From: Clostridia bacterium
Lineage (GTDB): Bacteria; Bacillota; Clostridia; Oscillospirales; CAG-272
Assembly (NCBI GenBank): GCA_017623355.1
Contig: JAGAPG010000011.1
Location: 1 to 37,346, forward strand
DNA: 37,346 bases
Direction: 5' to 3'
Shown: positions 23,716-31,706 of the stretch, in pieces
Layout of the letters: the number at the start of each line of letters is the position of its first letter
Numbering within the stretch: the stretch's first letter is position 1
The notes under the pieces: generated by a model
Databases searched by the model: none
Told to the model about the DNA's origin: nothing
What the model saw: the letters and a program-made list of their open reading frames with translations, nothing else
Position numbers and translations under genes: made by a program

Positions 23716-24558
23716 ATGTTTGAGATAGTAAAAAGAAAAGAATTAAATAAAACGGTAACACTTATAGAGGTGAATGCGCCGAGAGTTGCAAAAAAAGCTC
23801 AGCCCGGACAGTTCATAATACTTCGTACAGATGAAAACGGAGAACGTATTCCGCTTACAGTTGCTGATTATGACAGAGAAAAGGGAACTGTAACGGTAAT
23901 ATTTCAAATAGTCGGAGCGACGACTGAAAAGCTTAACAGACTGAGAGAGGGAGATTCACTTTCTGATTTTGTAGGTCCGCTTGGAAGAGCTACGGAAACA
24001 GACGGTCTTAAAAAGGTAGCGGTTGTTGGCGGCGGAGTTGGATGCGCTATTGCATATCCCGTTGCTAAAAAGCTTCATTCTCTTGGATGCGAGGTTCACG
24101 CAATAGCGGGATTTCGCACAAAGGAGCTCGTTATATTGGAGAATGAATTTAAAAAAGCATCATCGAAGTTTATTCTTATGAGCGACGATGGAAGCGCAGG
24201 CGAAAAGGGTCTTGTTACCGATGCTCTTGAAAAGCTTATTAAAAGCGGAGAGCAATATGACGAGGTAATAACTATAGGTCCGCTTCCTATGATGAAGTTT
24301 GTTTGCTTGCTTACTAAAAAATATGGAATAAAAACGGTAGCTTCAATGAATCCGATAATGATTGACGGAACGGGAATGTGCGGCGGATGCAGGCTTTCTG
24401 TTGGCGGAGAAATGAAATTTGCTTGCGTTGACGGCCCGGAGTTTGACGGTCATCTTATTGATTTTGATGAGGCTATGGAACGCTCATCGATATATAGAAA
24501 GTTTGAAAGACATAAGCATGAGGAGGCTTGCAACCTCTTTAAAAAGGAGGTAGAATAA
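23716..24558 (+). CDS. nfnA: NfnA-type subunit: ferredoxin-NADP+ oxidoreductase, small subunit (FAD, [2Fe-2S])
   Basis: The small subunit of NADH-dependent reduced ferredoxin:NADP+ oxidoreductase (Nfn), a flavin-based electron-bifurcating enzyme of the cytosol in anaerobes. The 280 residues show a FAD-binding beta barrel (1-95) and a nucleotide-binding domain starting VAVVGGGVGCAIAYP. The iron-sulfur site near the C-terminus is DGTGMCGGCRLSV with C222, C225 and C237. In the family this [2Fe-2S] cluster is, as I recall, held by three Cys and a nearby Asp, and D217 or a neighbour could serve. GAGAGG precedes the ATG. The stop overlaps the nfnB start. Older annotations call this sulfide dehydrogenase beta or PyrK-like. 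Confidence 0.9.
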   Translation: MFEIVKRKELNKTVTLIEVNAPRVAKKAQPGQFIILRTDENGERIPLTVADYDREKGTVTVIFQIVGATTEKLNRLREGDSLSDFVGPLGRATETDGLKKVAVVGGGVGCAIAYPVAKKLHSLGCEVHAIAGFRTKELVILENEFKKASSKFILMSDDGSAGEKGLVTDALEKLIKSGEQYDEVITIGPLPMMKFVCLLTKKYGIKTVASMNPIMIDGTGMCGGCRLSVGGEMKFACVDGPEFDGHLIDFDEAMERSSIYRKFERHKHEEACNLFKKEVE

Positions 24559-25985
24559 TGCCTAATATGTCTCTTAAAAAGAATGAAATGCCTACTCAAG
24601 CTCCGAATGTAAGAAACAAAAATTTTTACGAGGTAGCTTTAGGATATACTCCGGAGCAAGCGATTGATGAGGCAAAAAGATGCTTGAACTGTAAAAACAA
24701 GCCCTGCGTTTCAGGCTGTCCGGTAAAGGTACATATTCCGGATTTTATCGCAAAGGTTGCAGAGGGTAAATTTGATGAGGCGTACGATATAATTTCTCTT
24801 TCTTCGTCATTACCTGCGGTTTGTGGCAGAGTTTGTCCACAAGAGCATCAATGCGAGGGCAAGTGCGTTCGCGGAATCAAGGGAGAAAGCGTTGCTATCG
24901 GACGTCTTGAAAGATTTGTGGCTGATTATCATAATGCAAATTGTAAGCTTTGGCCCTCAGATATTGCAAATAACGGACACAGGGTCGCAGTTATCGGCTC
25001 TGGACCTGCCGGTCTTACCTGTGCATCGGATCTTGTAAGAAAGGGCTACAAGGTTACTGTATTTGAGGCTCTTCACACTGCAGGAGGTGTTTTAGTTTAC
25101 GGTATTCCGGAATTTCGTCTTCCTAAAGCTATTGTAGAAATGGAAATAAAGGGACTTAAGGCTCTCGGCGTGGAGATAGAAACAAACACTGTTATCGGCA
25201 AAACAGTTTCTATCGATGAGCTTATGGATGAGCAAGGATACGAGGCTGTATTTATAGGCACAGGCGCAGGACTTCCTAAATTTATGAAAATACCCGGTGA
25301 AAATCTTAAGGGAGTATATTCTGCAAACGAATTTTTGACCAGAATAAATCTTATGAAGGCTTATCTTGAAACAAGCGATACTCCCATTCAAAAAGCAAAG
25401 AGAGTGGCTGTAGTTGGCGGTGGAAACGTTGCTATGGATGCGGCAAGATGTGCTAAGCGCTTGGGCGCAGAGGTTTATATTGTATACAGAAGAGGTATGG
25501 ATGAGCTTCCCGCAAGAAAGGAAGAGGTAGAGCACGCAGAGGAGGAGGGTGTAATTTTCAAAACCCTTACAAATCCTGTGGAAATATTGGGATACCATAA
25601 TCCGAATGATAAAAAAGACGACCTTAACGGAACTGTAAACGGAATAAAGTGCATCGAAATGGAGCTTGGAGAGCCTGATGCGTCGGGCAGAAGAAAGCCT
25701 ATAGAAAAGCCTAACAGCGAATTCGTTCTTGATGTTGATTGTGTTATAATGGCTCTCGGCACATCTCCAAATCCGCTTATAAAGGATACGACTGAGGGAC
25801 TCGAAACTCAAAAATGGGGCGGTATTATTGCTGACGAAAACGGTAAAACCTCACGAAAGGGCGTATTTGCGGGCGGAGATGCGGTAACGGGTGCTGCTAC
25901 CGTTATATTGGCGATGGGGGCAGGAAAGACTGCTGCGGCGGCAATAGATGAATATATAAAATCAAAGGAAAATTCTAAAAAATAA
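24558..25985 (+). CDS. nfnB: NfnB-type subunit: NADPH-binding large subunit, GltD-like
   Basis: The large subunit of Nfn, homologous to the glutamate synthase small chain GltD. The 475 residues have an N-terminal domain with eight cysteines for two [4Fe-4S] clusters (C42, C45, C50, C54 and C89, C93, C99, C103). The FAD site VIGSGPAGLTCA follows at about 145-156. The NADPH Rossmann motif VAVVGGGNVAMDAARCA lies near 282 with RR after it, and the FAD-closing GVFAGGDAVTGAATV near the end. The ATG overlaps the nfnA TAA by one base, with AAAGGAGG 7 bases upstream. GltD-type sequences also serve in glutamate synthase, but no gltB is nearby and the nfnA partner decides the call. Confidence 0.9.
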   Translation: MPNMSLKKNEMPTQAPNVRNKNFYEVALGYTPEQAIDEAKRCLNCKNKPCVSGCPVKVHIPDFIAKVAEGKFDEAYDIISLSSSLPAVCGRVCPQEHQCEGKCVRGIKGESVAIGRLERFVADYHNANCKLWPSDIANNGHRVAVIGSGPAGLTCASDLVRKGYKVTVFEALHTAGGVLVYGIPEFRLPKAIVEMEIKGLKALGVEIETNTVIGKTVSIDELMDEQGYEAVFIGTGAGLPKFMKIPGENLKGVYSANEFLTRINLMKAYLETSDTPIQKAKRVAVVGGGNVAMDAARCAKRLGAEVYIVYRRGMDELPARKEEVEHAEEEGVIFKTLTNPVEILGYHNPNDKKDDLNGTVNGIKCIEMELGEPDASGRRKPIEKPNSEFVLDVDCVIMALGTSPNPLIKDTTEGLETQKWGGIIADENGKTSRKGVFAGGDAVTGAATVILAMGAGKTAAAAIDEYIKSKENSKK

Positions 25986-26012
25986 ACACTTCTACGCACA
26001 TTTTAAAAAAAC

Positions 26013-26044
26013 AAGGAGCTTCGATCAAAGCGAAGCTCTTTTTG
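26013..26044 (+). terminator. Intrinsic terminator of lysR-nadK-nfnAB
   Basis: 8-bp stem GAGCTTCG (26016-26023) with 26031-26038, 7-base loop, followed by TTTTT. Confidence 0.85.
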
Positions 26045-26057
26045 TATATAAAAGCTG

Positions 26058-26086
26058 TTGATATTTTTAATTCAATGTGCTAAAAT
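26058..26086 (+). promoter_or_regulatory. Promoter of the HtrA-like protease gene
   Basis: TTGATA (26058-26063), a 17-base spacer, TAAAAT (26081-26086), 31 bases before the chosen ATG. This argues against the longer reading frame starting within the promoter. Confidence 0.65.
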
Positions 26087-26117
26087 AAAGTATATAAAAT
26101 TTATTTGGAGATTTAAT

Positions 26118-27902
26118 ATGAAAAGAATTTTTATATTTTTGATGCTTCTTGTATCGATAGCAGTGATCACATCGTGTGATTCCGACTCCTCGTGCGAGCA
26201 CAACTATAAAGAGGTAGTTTATGAGGCAACGTGTGTGAAAAACGGCTATACGGAGAGGAGCTGTACTAAATGCGAATTTTCAGAAATAGTTAATTATGTT
26301 TCTCCTAAGGAGCATACTGCGGAGTGGAGAATAGTGACTCCGAGCACCTGCTCATCGAACGGAACGGAGATCGGTGTTTGTTCTGTTTGCAATCAAACCG
26401 TTGGCAGCAGGACTGTGGAAAAATTAAAGCATTCCTACACTTCAACAAAAATTGCGCCTACCTGTACGGAAAGCGGATACGATCTTCATTTGTGTACTCT
26501 TTGCGGAAACAGTGAAAAAGATAATTTTACCGCTCCGACGTCCGATCATTTAGAGAATAACGGAATAATAACGCTTCAGCCGACCTGCGATAAAATCGGC
26601 AAAAGAGAATATTACTGTAAGGTATGCAATACTTTTTTGCGAGAAGAAAATATAGATGTTACCGAGCACGATTATATGATATCCTATTCCAAGCCGTCAA
26701 CCGGACTTGAGGATGGATATACCGTTTATTCCTGCACTATATGCCATAATACATATAAGGGTGATTATGTCCCGGAAACAATACGAGCAAACGAGATATA
26801 TGAGATGCTCAAGGATGCAATGCTTGAAATAATAGCGAAGGATAAAAACGGCGGGGAAGTGTCTGTTGGATCGGGATTTTTTATATCCGAGGATGGATGC
26901 ATAATTACGAATTATCACGTTATTGAGGCAGCATATTCGCTTTCCGTAACCAAATATGACGGAACGACACTTGACGTTAAGCTTATCGGATACGATAAGG
27001 AGCAGGATATTGCTGTTTTGAAAGCGGAGCTAAAAGATCAAAAATACTTGGAGATTTCAAATAAAATTGTGAAAACAGGCGACCCTGTGTATACTTTGGG
27101 AAGCTCTCTTGGACTTACGGATACATTTTCTACAGGAATAGTATCAAATGTTGAGAGAAATGTAAACGGAAAGAAGTGTATTCAGTTTACTGCCCCCATA
27201 TCTCCCGGAAACAGCGGTGGTCCTTTGGTGAACGAGGATGGAAGAGTAATAGGAATAGTAACACTTACTGCAGTTGATGGACAAAACATAAATTTTGCCG
27301 TAAAATCATCGCTTATTGATTCAACGTCTCGCTTTGAGCCCGTGGAAATAAGCGATCTGTATAACGAAAAGCTCGTTGAAAACGCATATACTATTCTTCA
27401 AAACTATATCTATGTGAACCGCGACGGCGAGGACGGAGAGAAATATTATATTTTGAAGACCAAGGAGGAAACGCCGACAACATACGGATATAATTGGTAT
27501 TTCGTTTATGATCAGAATACGAACGAGATCTATACGGAAATGTTTATAGTAGCTGACGGCATGAATGTATGGAGCATAAAGCTGCTTATATCCTCTGATT
27601 TTAAATATACTGTTGAATTTTATGATTGCTCTGTAAATCAGCTCACGCTGTCAGCGACATTTGAGGCTAAGGCTGGAACGGATATAGAAACGGTAAGCTA
27701 TAACGAAGAAAGATTTAATAAGGCATTTTCAAACGTTTTGAATAAGTATACCGATAAGATCGATACAGAGGTAAATGAGATAACTCAGGCAAAATCGATA
27801 ATTTTTCAATCGTTCCTTATCAGTATGAGATTTATGAACGATACTGTAAATAATTCCGGTACAGGTGTGGATATGATGCTTATCGGAATAGTAATAGAAT
27901 AA
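26118..27902 (+). CDS. Lipoprotein trypsin-like (HtrA/DegP-type) serine protease with five N-terminal Cys repeats
   Basis: A 594-residue predicted lipoprotein. Its signal peptide ends in a lipobox VITSC with Cys20 as the lipid anchor. The start at 26118 is chosen because it yields this signal peptide and has GGAG 8 bases upstream. Residues 26-220 hold five tandem repeats of about 39 residues built on C-x3-G-x5-C-x2-C. A trypsin-like domain follows (about 225-415) with the catalytic triad H267 (TNYHVIEAAY), D297 (EQDIAVL) and S366 (PGNSGGPLV). No PDZ domain follows, unlike typical HtrA. About 180 further residues are of unknown fold. It probably acts at the outer face of the membrane. The repeats resemble CxxC elements seen in gut Firmicutes surface proteins and may bind metal or a partner. 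It is flanked by its own promoter and terminator. Confidence 0.9.
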   Translation: MKRIFIFLMLLVSIAVITSCDSDSSCEHNYKEVVYEATCVKNGYTERSCTKCEFSEIVNYVSPKEHTAEWRIVTPSTCSSNGTEIGVCSVCNQTVGSRTVEKLKHSYTSTKIAPTCTESGYDLHLCTLCGNSEKDNFTAPTSDHLENNGIITLQPTCDKIGKREYYCKVCNTFLREENIDVTEHDYMISYSKPSTGLEDGYTVYSCTICHNTYKGDYVPETIRANEIYEMLKDAMLEIIAKDKNGGEVSVGSGFFISEDGCIITNYHVIEAAYSLSVTKYDGTTLDVKLIGYDKEQDIAVLKAELKDQKYLEISNKIVKTGDPVYTLGSSLGLTDTFSTGIVSNVERNVNGKKCIQFTAPISPGNSGGPLVNEDGRVIGIVTLTAVDGQNINFAVKSSLIDSTSRFEPVEISDLYNEKLVENAYTILQNYIYVNRDGEDGEKYYILKTKEETPTTYGYNWYFVYDQNTNEIYTEMFIVADGMNVWSIKLLISSDFKYTVEFYDCSVNQLTLSATFEAKAGTDIETVSYNEERFNKAFSNVLNKYTDKIDTEVNEITQAKSIIFQSFLISMRFMNDTVNNSGTGVDMMLIGIVIE

Positions 27903-27908
27903 TTCCCG

Positions 27909-27936
27909 AAAAGAGCAGATTAAAGCTGCTCTTTTT
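27909..27936 (+). terminator. Intrinsic terminator of the protease gene
   Basis: 10-bp stem AAAAGAGCAG (27909-27918) with 27926-27935, 7-base loop and T tract. Confidence 0.85.
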
Positions 27937-27976
27937 AATTTATTTTAATTATAAATGTTTAAAATAATAAAATATA

Positions 27977-28005
27977 TTGCAAAATATTAAAAAAAGTGGT
28001 ATAAT
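27977..28005 (+). promoter_or_regulatory. Promoter of the gfo/idh-coaE-...-topoisomerase operon
   Basis: TTGCAA (27977-27982), a 17-base spacer, TATAAT (28000-28005), 32 bases before the first ATG. No other terminator is visible until 37251, so it may drive nine genes. Confidence 0.7.
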
Positions 28006-28037
28006 TCAATATATATGCCTTGATTTTGGAGGTTTTT

Positions 28038-29138
28038 ATGAGAATAGGACTTTTAGGCTTCGGCTCTATGGGAAAAACGCATAAGTATTGCGTAGATAAT
28101 TTAAAATATTTTTTTCAAACAGAGCAAAGCGTTGAGGTCGTTGCGCTTTGCACAAGACATATTGAAAAAGCAAAGGAAATCGCGGAGCGCTTTTCTATCC
28201 AAAAATATACTGTAAACGAGGATGATATAATTTATGATCCTGAAATAGATGCAATAGATATCTGCACTCCGAATATATATCATTATGAAACGGCTAAGAA
28301 AGCTCTTTTGGCAGGAAAGCATATTTATTGCGAAAAGCCGCTTGCAATATCATACACTCAAGCTAAGGAGCTTGCGGATATCGCAAAAAATCAGGGTGTA
28401 AAGGCATTTATGGTGTTTAATAACAGATTCCTTTTGCCCGTAATGAGAGCCAAGGAGCTTATAGAAAAAGGCGAGCTTGGCAGAATAATATCGTTTAACG
28501 CAAAATATTTACATTCAAGCGCGCTTGACATAAATAAAAAAGCAGGTTGGAAGCAGGATAAGGATATTTGCGGAGCAGGAGTGCTTTTTGATCTTGGCTC
28601 ACACGTTATAGATCTTATCTATTATCTTTGCGGAGAGTTTGAAAGCGTAATAGGAAAGAGCCAAATTGCATATCCTACCCGTGTAGGAGTAAACGGCGAA
28701 GTGTGGCAGACCAATGCAGATGAGGCATTTTATATGATATCTAAGCTTAAAAACGGAGCGTACGGTACTATAGAGGTAAGCAAAATATCGCTCGGCTCAA
28801 ATGATGATCTTGCTTTTGAGATAAGAGGAGAAAAGGGAAGCATAAAATTTGATCTTATGGAGCTTAATTTTCTATATTTTTATTCAAACGAAAGCAAGGA
28901 AAAGGGCTATACTAAAATAGAATGTGTAAACAGATATCCAAGCCCGGGCGGCATCTTTCCCGGAATAAAAGCGCCTGTTGGATGGCTACGAGGACACCTT
29001 GGGAATTATTACGCTTTTTGTGACTCTGTGATAAATAATAAAAAAGCATCTCCGTCATTTGATGACGGTGCGTATGTTCAAAGGGTAATGGAATGTGCAT
29101 ATGCTTCCGATAGGGAAGGAAAAGAAATCACGCTTTAA
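28038..29138 (+). CDS. Gfo/Idh/MocA-family NAD(P)-dependent oxidoreductase
   Basis: A 366-residue dehydrogenase. The N-terminal Rossmann domain begins at RIGLLGFGSMGKTH, and the family signature EKPLAISYTQAKEL (consensus EKP) lies about 100 residues in, followed by the alpha/beta substrate domain with GAGVLFDLGSHVIDL. I start it at 28038, where GGAGG lies 5 bases upstream. Six upstream in-frame codons lack a site. Substrates in this family are usually sugars, inositols or related polyols, and the exact one here cannot be told. It is the first gene of a mixed operon and shares no obvious pathway with its neighbours. Confidence 0.88.
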   Translation: MRIGLLGFGSMGKTHKYCVDNLKYFFQTEQSVEVVALCTRHIEKAKEIAERFSIQKYTVNEDDIIYDPEIDAIDICTPNIYHYETAKKALLAGKHIYCEKPLAISYTQAKELADIAKNQGVKAFMVFNNRFLLPVMRAKELIEKGELGRIISFNAKYLHSSALDINKKAGWKQDKDICGAGVLFDLGSHVIDLIYYLCGEFESVIGKSQIAYPTRVGVNGEVWQTNADEAFYMISKLKNGAYGTIEVSKISLGSNDDLAFEIRGEKGSIKFDLMELNFLYFYSNESKEKGYTKIECVNRYPSPGGIFPGIKAPVGWLRGHLGNYYAFCDSVINNKKASPSFDDGAYVQRVMECAYASDREGKEITL

Positions 29139-29154
29139 TACCAAAGGAGAAGGT

Positions 29155-29760
29155 ATGATCAAAATAGGACTTTGCGGATCAAGCGGAGCAGGAAAGGGCT
29201 ACGTTTGTGAGATTTTTAAGGAATACGGAGCTCAGTATATTGATACGGATAAGGTCTATGGCAAAATAGCCGTTGCGGGATCTGATTGCGTAAAAGAGCT
29301 TTGTATGTTTTTTGGTGAAGGAATTCTTAACGAGGATGGCAGTCTTAACAAAAAGAAGCTTTCGTCGAAGGTGTTTGAGAGCGCAAATGCATCTCAGCAT
29401 TTGAAGGTGCTCAACACCGTTACTCATAAATACATAAGAGAAACGGTGGAAAAAATGCTCGAAAAATTTGAAAAAAAAGGCGAGAAGGCTGTGATAATAG
29501 ATGCTCCCGTGCTTTTTGAAAGCGGATTTAATGAGATGTGCGACGTTACTATGTGTATAACTGCGCCAAAGGAGCTTAAAATAGAGCGCATTATGAAGCG
29601 CGACAGAATAACCTATAAAAAGGCTCTTGCCAGAATAGAAAGTCAGCTGACGGACGAGGTGCTTCGCTCGCTCTGCACGTACGAGGTTGTAAACGACGGC
29701 ACAAGAGATCTTAAGGAGCAGATATTTGCGGTGCTTTCGGAGCTTGGACTTGCAAAATAA
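29155..29760 (+). CDS. coaE: Dephospho-CoA kinase
   Basis: CoaE phosphorylates dephospho-CoA in the last step of coenzyme A synthesis. The 201-residue protein begins with a P-loop GSSGAGKG (8-15) preceded by MIKIGLC. It has the typical YIDTDKVYGKI segment, and VIIDAPVLFESGFNEMCD contains the acidic pocket. Later KRDRITYKKALARIESQ is the lid. The start at 29155 has AAAGGAGA upstream and follows the previous stop by 16 bases. An ATG 20 codons earlier lies inside the preceding gene. The gene order coaE followed by a lytic transglycosylase is common in Firmicutes. Confidence 0.96.
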   Translation: MIKIGLCGSSGAGKGYVCEIFKEYGAQYIDTDKVYGKIAVAGSDCVKELCMFFGEGILNEDGSLNKKKLSSKVFESANASQHLKVLNTVTHKYIRETVEKMLEKFEKKGEKAVIIDAPVLFESGFNEMCDVTMCITAPKELKIERIMKRDRITYKKALARIESQLTDEVLRSLCTYEVVNDGTRDLKEQIFAVLSELGLAK

Positions 29761-30289
29761 GAAAAGGCTTAGTCTTGTAATATGCATTATCATAGCGTGC
29801 GTGCTTCTTACACTATGCTCTTATGTTCAAAAAAACTGTGAAAAAATTCTGTATCCGCGGCGTTTCGGCGAATATGTCGAGAAATATTCAAGAGAATATA
29901 GCGTAGACGAATATATAATTTATTCAGTGATAAAGGTAGAAAGCAATTTTGATGAAAATGCCGTTTCAAGCGTTGGAGCCAGTGGGCTTATGCAGCTTAT
30001 GCCTCAAACGTACGAGTGGCTTTGCTTCAAAAACGGAGAAGAAAAAAAGAATATTTTCGATCCCGAGGAAAATATTAAATACGGAGTGTTATATCTATCA
30101 ATGCTTTATAGCAGATATAACGATTGGGAAAAAGCGCTGTGCGCTTACAATGCCGGAATGGGCAACGTTGATAAATGGTTGCAATCGGATAGCTTTGAGA
30201 TAGAGTTCGAGGAAACCGAAAATTATATTTATAAATTAAGAGTAGCGCAGGAAAAATATTTAAAGCTGTACTACGATGGAGGGATATGA
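29750..30289 (+). CDS. Membrane-anchored lytic transglycosylase, SLT family
   Basis: A short soluble lytic transglycosylase that cuts the glycan strands of peptidoglycan. I choose the TTG at 29750 (179 residues) because GGAG lies 7 bases upstream. It overlaps the end of coaE by 11 bases, and a further TTG at 29726 is less well placed. A transmembrane segment near residues 7-25 anchors the protein outside the cell. The catalytic domain has the Glu in IKVESNFDENAVS (E64 by this numbering), then GASGLMQLMPQTYEWL and AYNAGMGNVDKWL, all SLT hallmarks. The size matches YjbJ-like or MltC-like small enzymes of Clostridia. It may act in wall remodelling or sporulation. Confidence 0.9.
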   Translation: MQNKKRLSLVICIIIACVLLTLCSYVQKNCEKILYPRRFGEYVEKYSREYSVDEYIIYSVIKVESNFDENAVSSVGASGLMQLMPQTYEWLCFKNGEEKKNIFDPEENIKYGVLYLSMLYSRYNDWEKALCAYNAGMGNVDKWLQSDSFEIEFEETENYIYKLRVAQEKYLKLYYDGGI

Positions 30290-31683
30290 TGGATAAAGAA
30301 AAAAGCAAGGAAGAGCTTCTTAAGGAAAAGCTTTTCTATAAGAAGGAAAATGCCTTTGATATAGAGGATAAGAATTATAAGCCCGCAGTTTCAAGCTACT
30401 GCGAGGGATATAAAAAATTTATAGATTCCGCCAAAACAGAGAGAGAGGCTGTTTCTTACGCCATAAGTATGGTAAAGGAAGCCGGATTTAAGGAATATTC
30501 ACTCGGTGATAAGATCGAGGCGGGAAAAAATTATTATTTCAATAACAGAGATAAAAGTATTTATATTTTCAGAGCAGGAACAGAGCCTATCGAGAAGGGG
30601 ATAAGAATTTGCGCAGCTCATATTGATTCTCCAAGACTTGATATGAAGCAGCATCCGCTTTATGAAAGCGAGGGAATGGCTTATCTTAAAACGCATTATT
30701 ATGGCGGGATAAGAAAGTATCAGTGGGCTACGATTCCGTTGGCACTTCACGGAGTCGTTACGAAAATAAACGGCGAAAGCGTTAATATAACGATAGGCGA
30801 GGATGAGAATGATCCTGTATTCTGCATAACAGATCTTTTACCTCATCTTGCAAAGGATCAGGCAACGAAGCCTCTTGAAAGCGCGTTTTCGGGAGAGGGA
30901 CTCAATCTTCTTATAGGCTCAGAGCCGTACGGAAAGTGCGACGAGGCTATAAAGCTCAATATGCTCAGTATTCTTAATGAAAAATACGGCATCGTAGAAG
31001 GCGATTTTATGAGCGCGGAGCTTACAGCTGTTCCGGCGGGAAAATCAAAGGATCTCGGACTTGACAGAAGCTTTATTGCAGGCTACGGACACGATGACAG
31101 GGTTTGTGCATATCCTGCTATAACCTCTATTATAGAAAGTAAGGATAGTGAGCATACGATAATGTGTATTCTTGCCGATAAAGAGGAGATAGGCTCTGAG
31201 GGAGTAAGCGGAATGAAATGCCGTCTTATCTCGGATATTATAGATGAAATAAGCAGAAATCTCGGCGGTAACGCAAGTATAGTAAGAGCAAATTCAATGT
31301 GTCTTTCTGCTGATGTTAGCGCAGGCTATGATCCTATGTATTCCGAGGTTTTTGAAAAGCGTAACAGCGCGCTTATGAATTGCGGAGTTGTTATGGCTAA
31401 GTATACGGGTGCTCGCGGAAAAAGCTCGACTAACGATGCAAGCGCGGAATATGTTGCTTCTATCCGTAAAATGTTTGAGCGTGACGGAGTGGTTTGGCAA
31501 ACTGCGGAGCTTGGTAAGGTTGACGCGGGCGGAGGCGGAACTGTCGCTATGTATATTGCAAATCAGAATATATCGACAGTTGATCTTGGTGTTCCTGTGC
31601 TTTCTATGCACGCTCCAATGGAAGTGATAGCGAAAAACGACTTGTATCAGGCGCATAAATCGTTTTGCTCATTTTGTAAATAA
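30289..31683 (+). CDS. M18 family aspartyl aminopeptidase
   Basis: A zinc aminopeptidase of family M18, cytosolic, removing N-terminal acidic residues. The 464-residue protein shows the metal-binding residues of the family: His in CAAHIDSPRLD, Asp in GYGHDDRVCA, Glu-Glu in ADKEEIGSEG, Asp in SADVSAGYDP and His in VLSMHAPMEV. Two adjacent ATGs start at 30286 and 30289. The second is 5 bases from GGAGGG and is preferred; the first would be only 2 bases away. The previous stop overlaps it. Tetrahedral dodecamers are usual for the family. Its context does not reveal a specific substrate. Confidence 0.92.
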   Translation: MDKEKSKEELLKEKLFYKKENAFDIEDKNYKPAVSSYCEGYKKFIDSAKTEREAVSYAISMVKEAGFKEYSLGDKIEAGKNYYFNNRDKSIYIFRAGTEPIEKGIRICAAHIDSPRLDMKQHPLYESEGMAYLKTHYYGGIRKYQWATIPLALHGVVTKINGESVNITIGEDENDPVFCITDLLPHLAKDQATKPLESAFSGEGLNLLIGSEPYGKCDEAIKLNMLSILNEKYGIVEGDFMSAELTAVPAGKSKDLGLDRSFIAGYGHDDRVCAYPAITSIIESKDSEHTIMCILADKEEIGSEGVSGMKCRLISDIIDEISRNLGGNASIVRANSMCLSADVSAGYDPMYSEVFEKRNSALMNCGVVMAKYTGARGKSSTNDASAEYVASIRKMFERDGVVWQTAELGKVDAGGGGTVAMYIANQNISTVDLGVPVLSMHAPMEVIAKNDLYQAHKSFCSFCK

Positions 31684-31706
31684 TTATTGAAAAGAGGATA
31701 AATAAA

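Noticed and set aside
25092-25811. Long open frame (239 codons) on the minus strand inside nfnB
   Set aside because: It is fully antisense to a clear NfnB gene with intact FAD and NADPH motifs, lacks a ribosome binding site and shows no family signature.
29179-29793. 204-codon minus-strand frame over coaE
   Set aside because: Antisense shadow of coaE and the start of the transglycosylase. It has a low-complexity, Leu/Phe/His/Tyr-rich composition and no recognisable domain.
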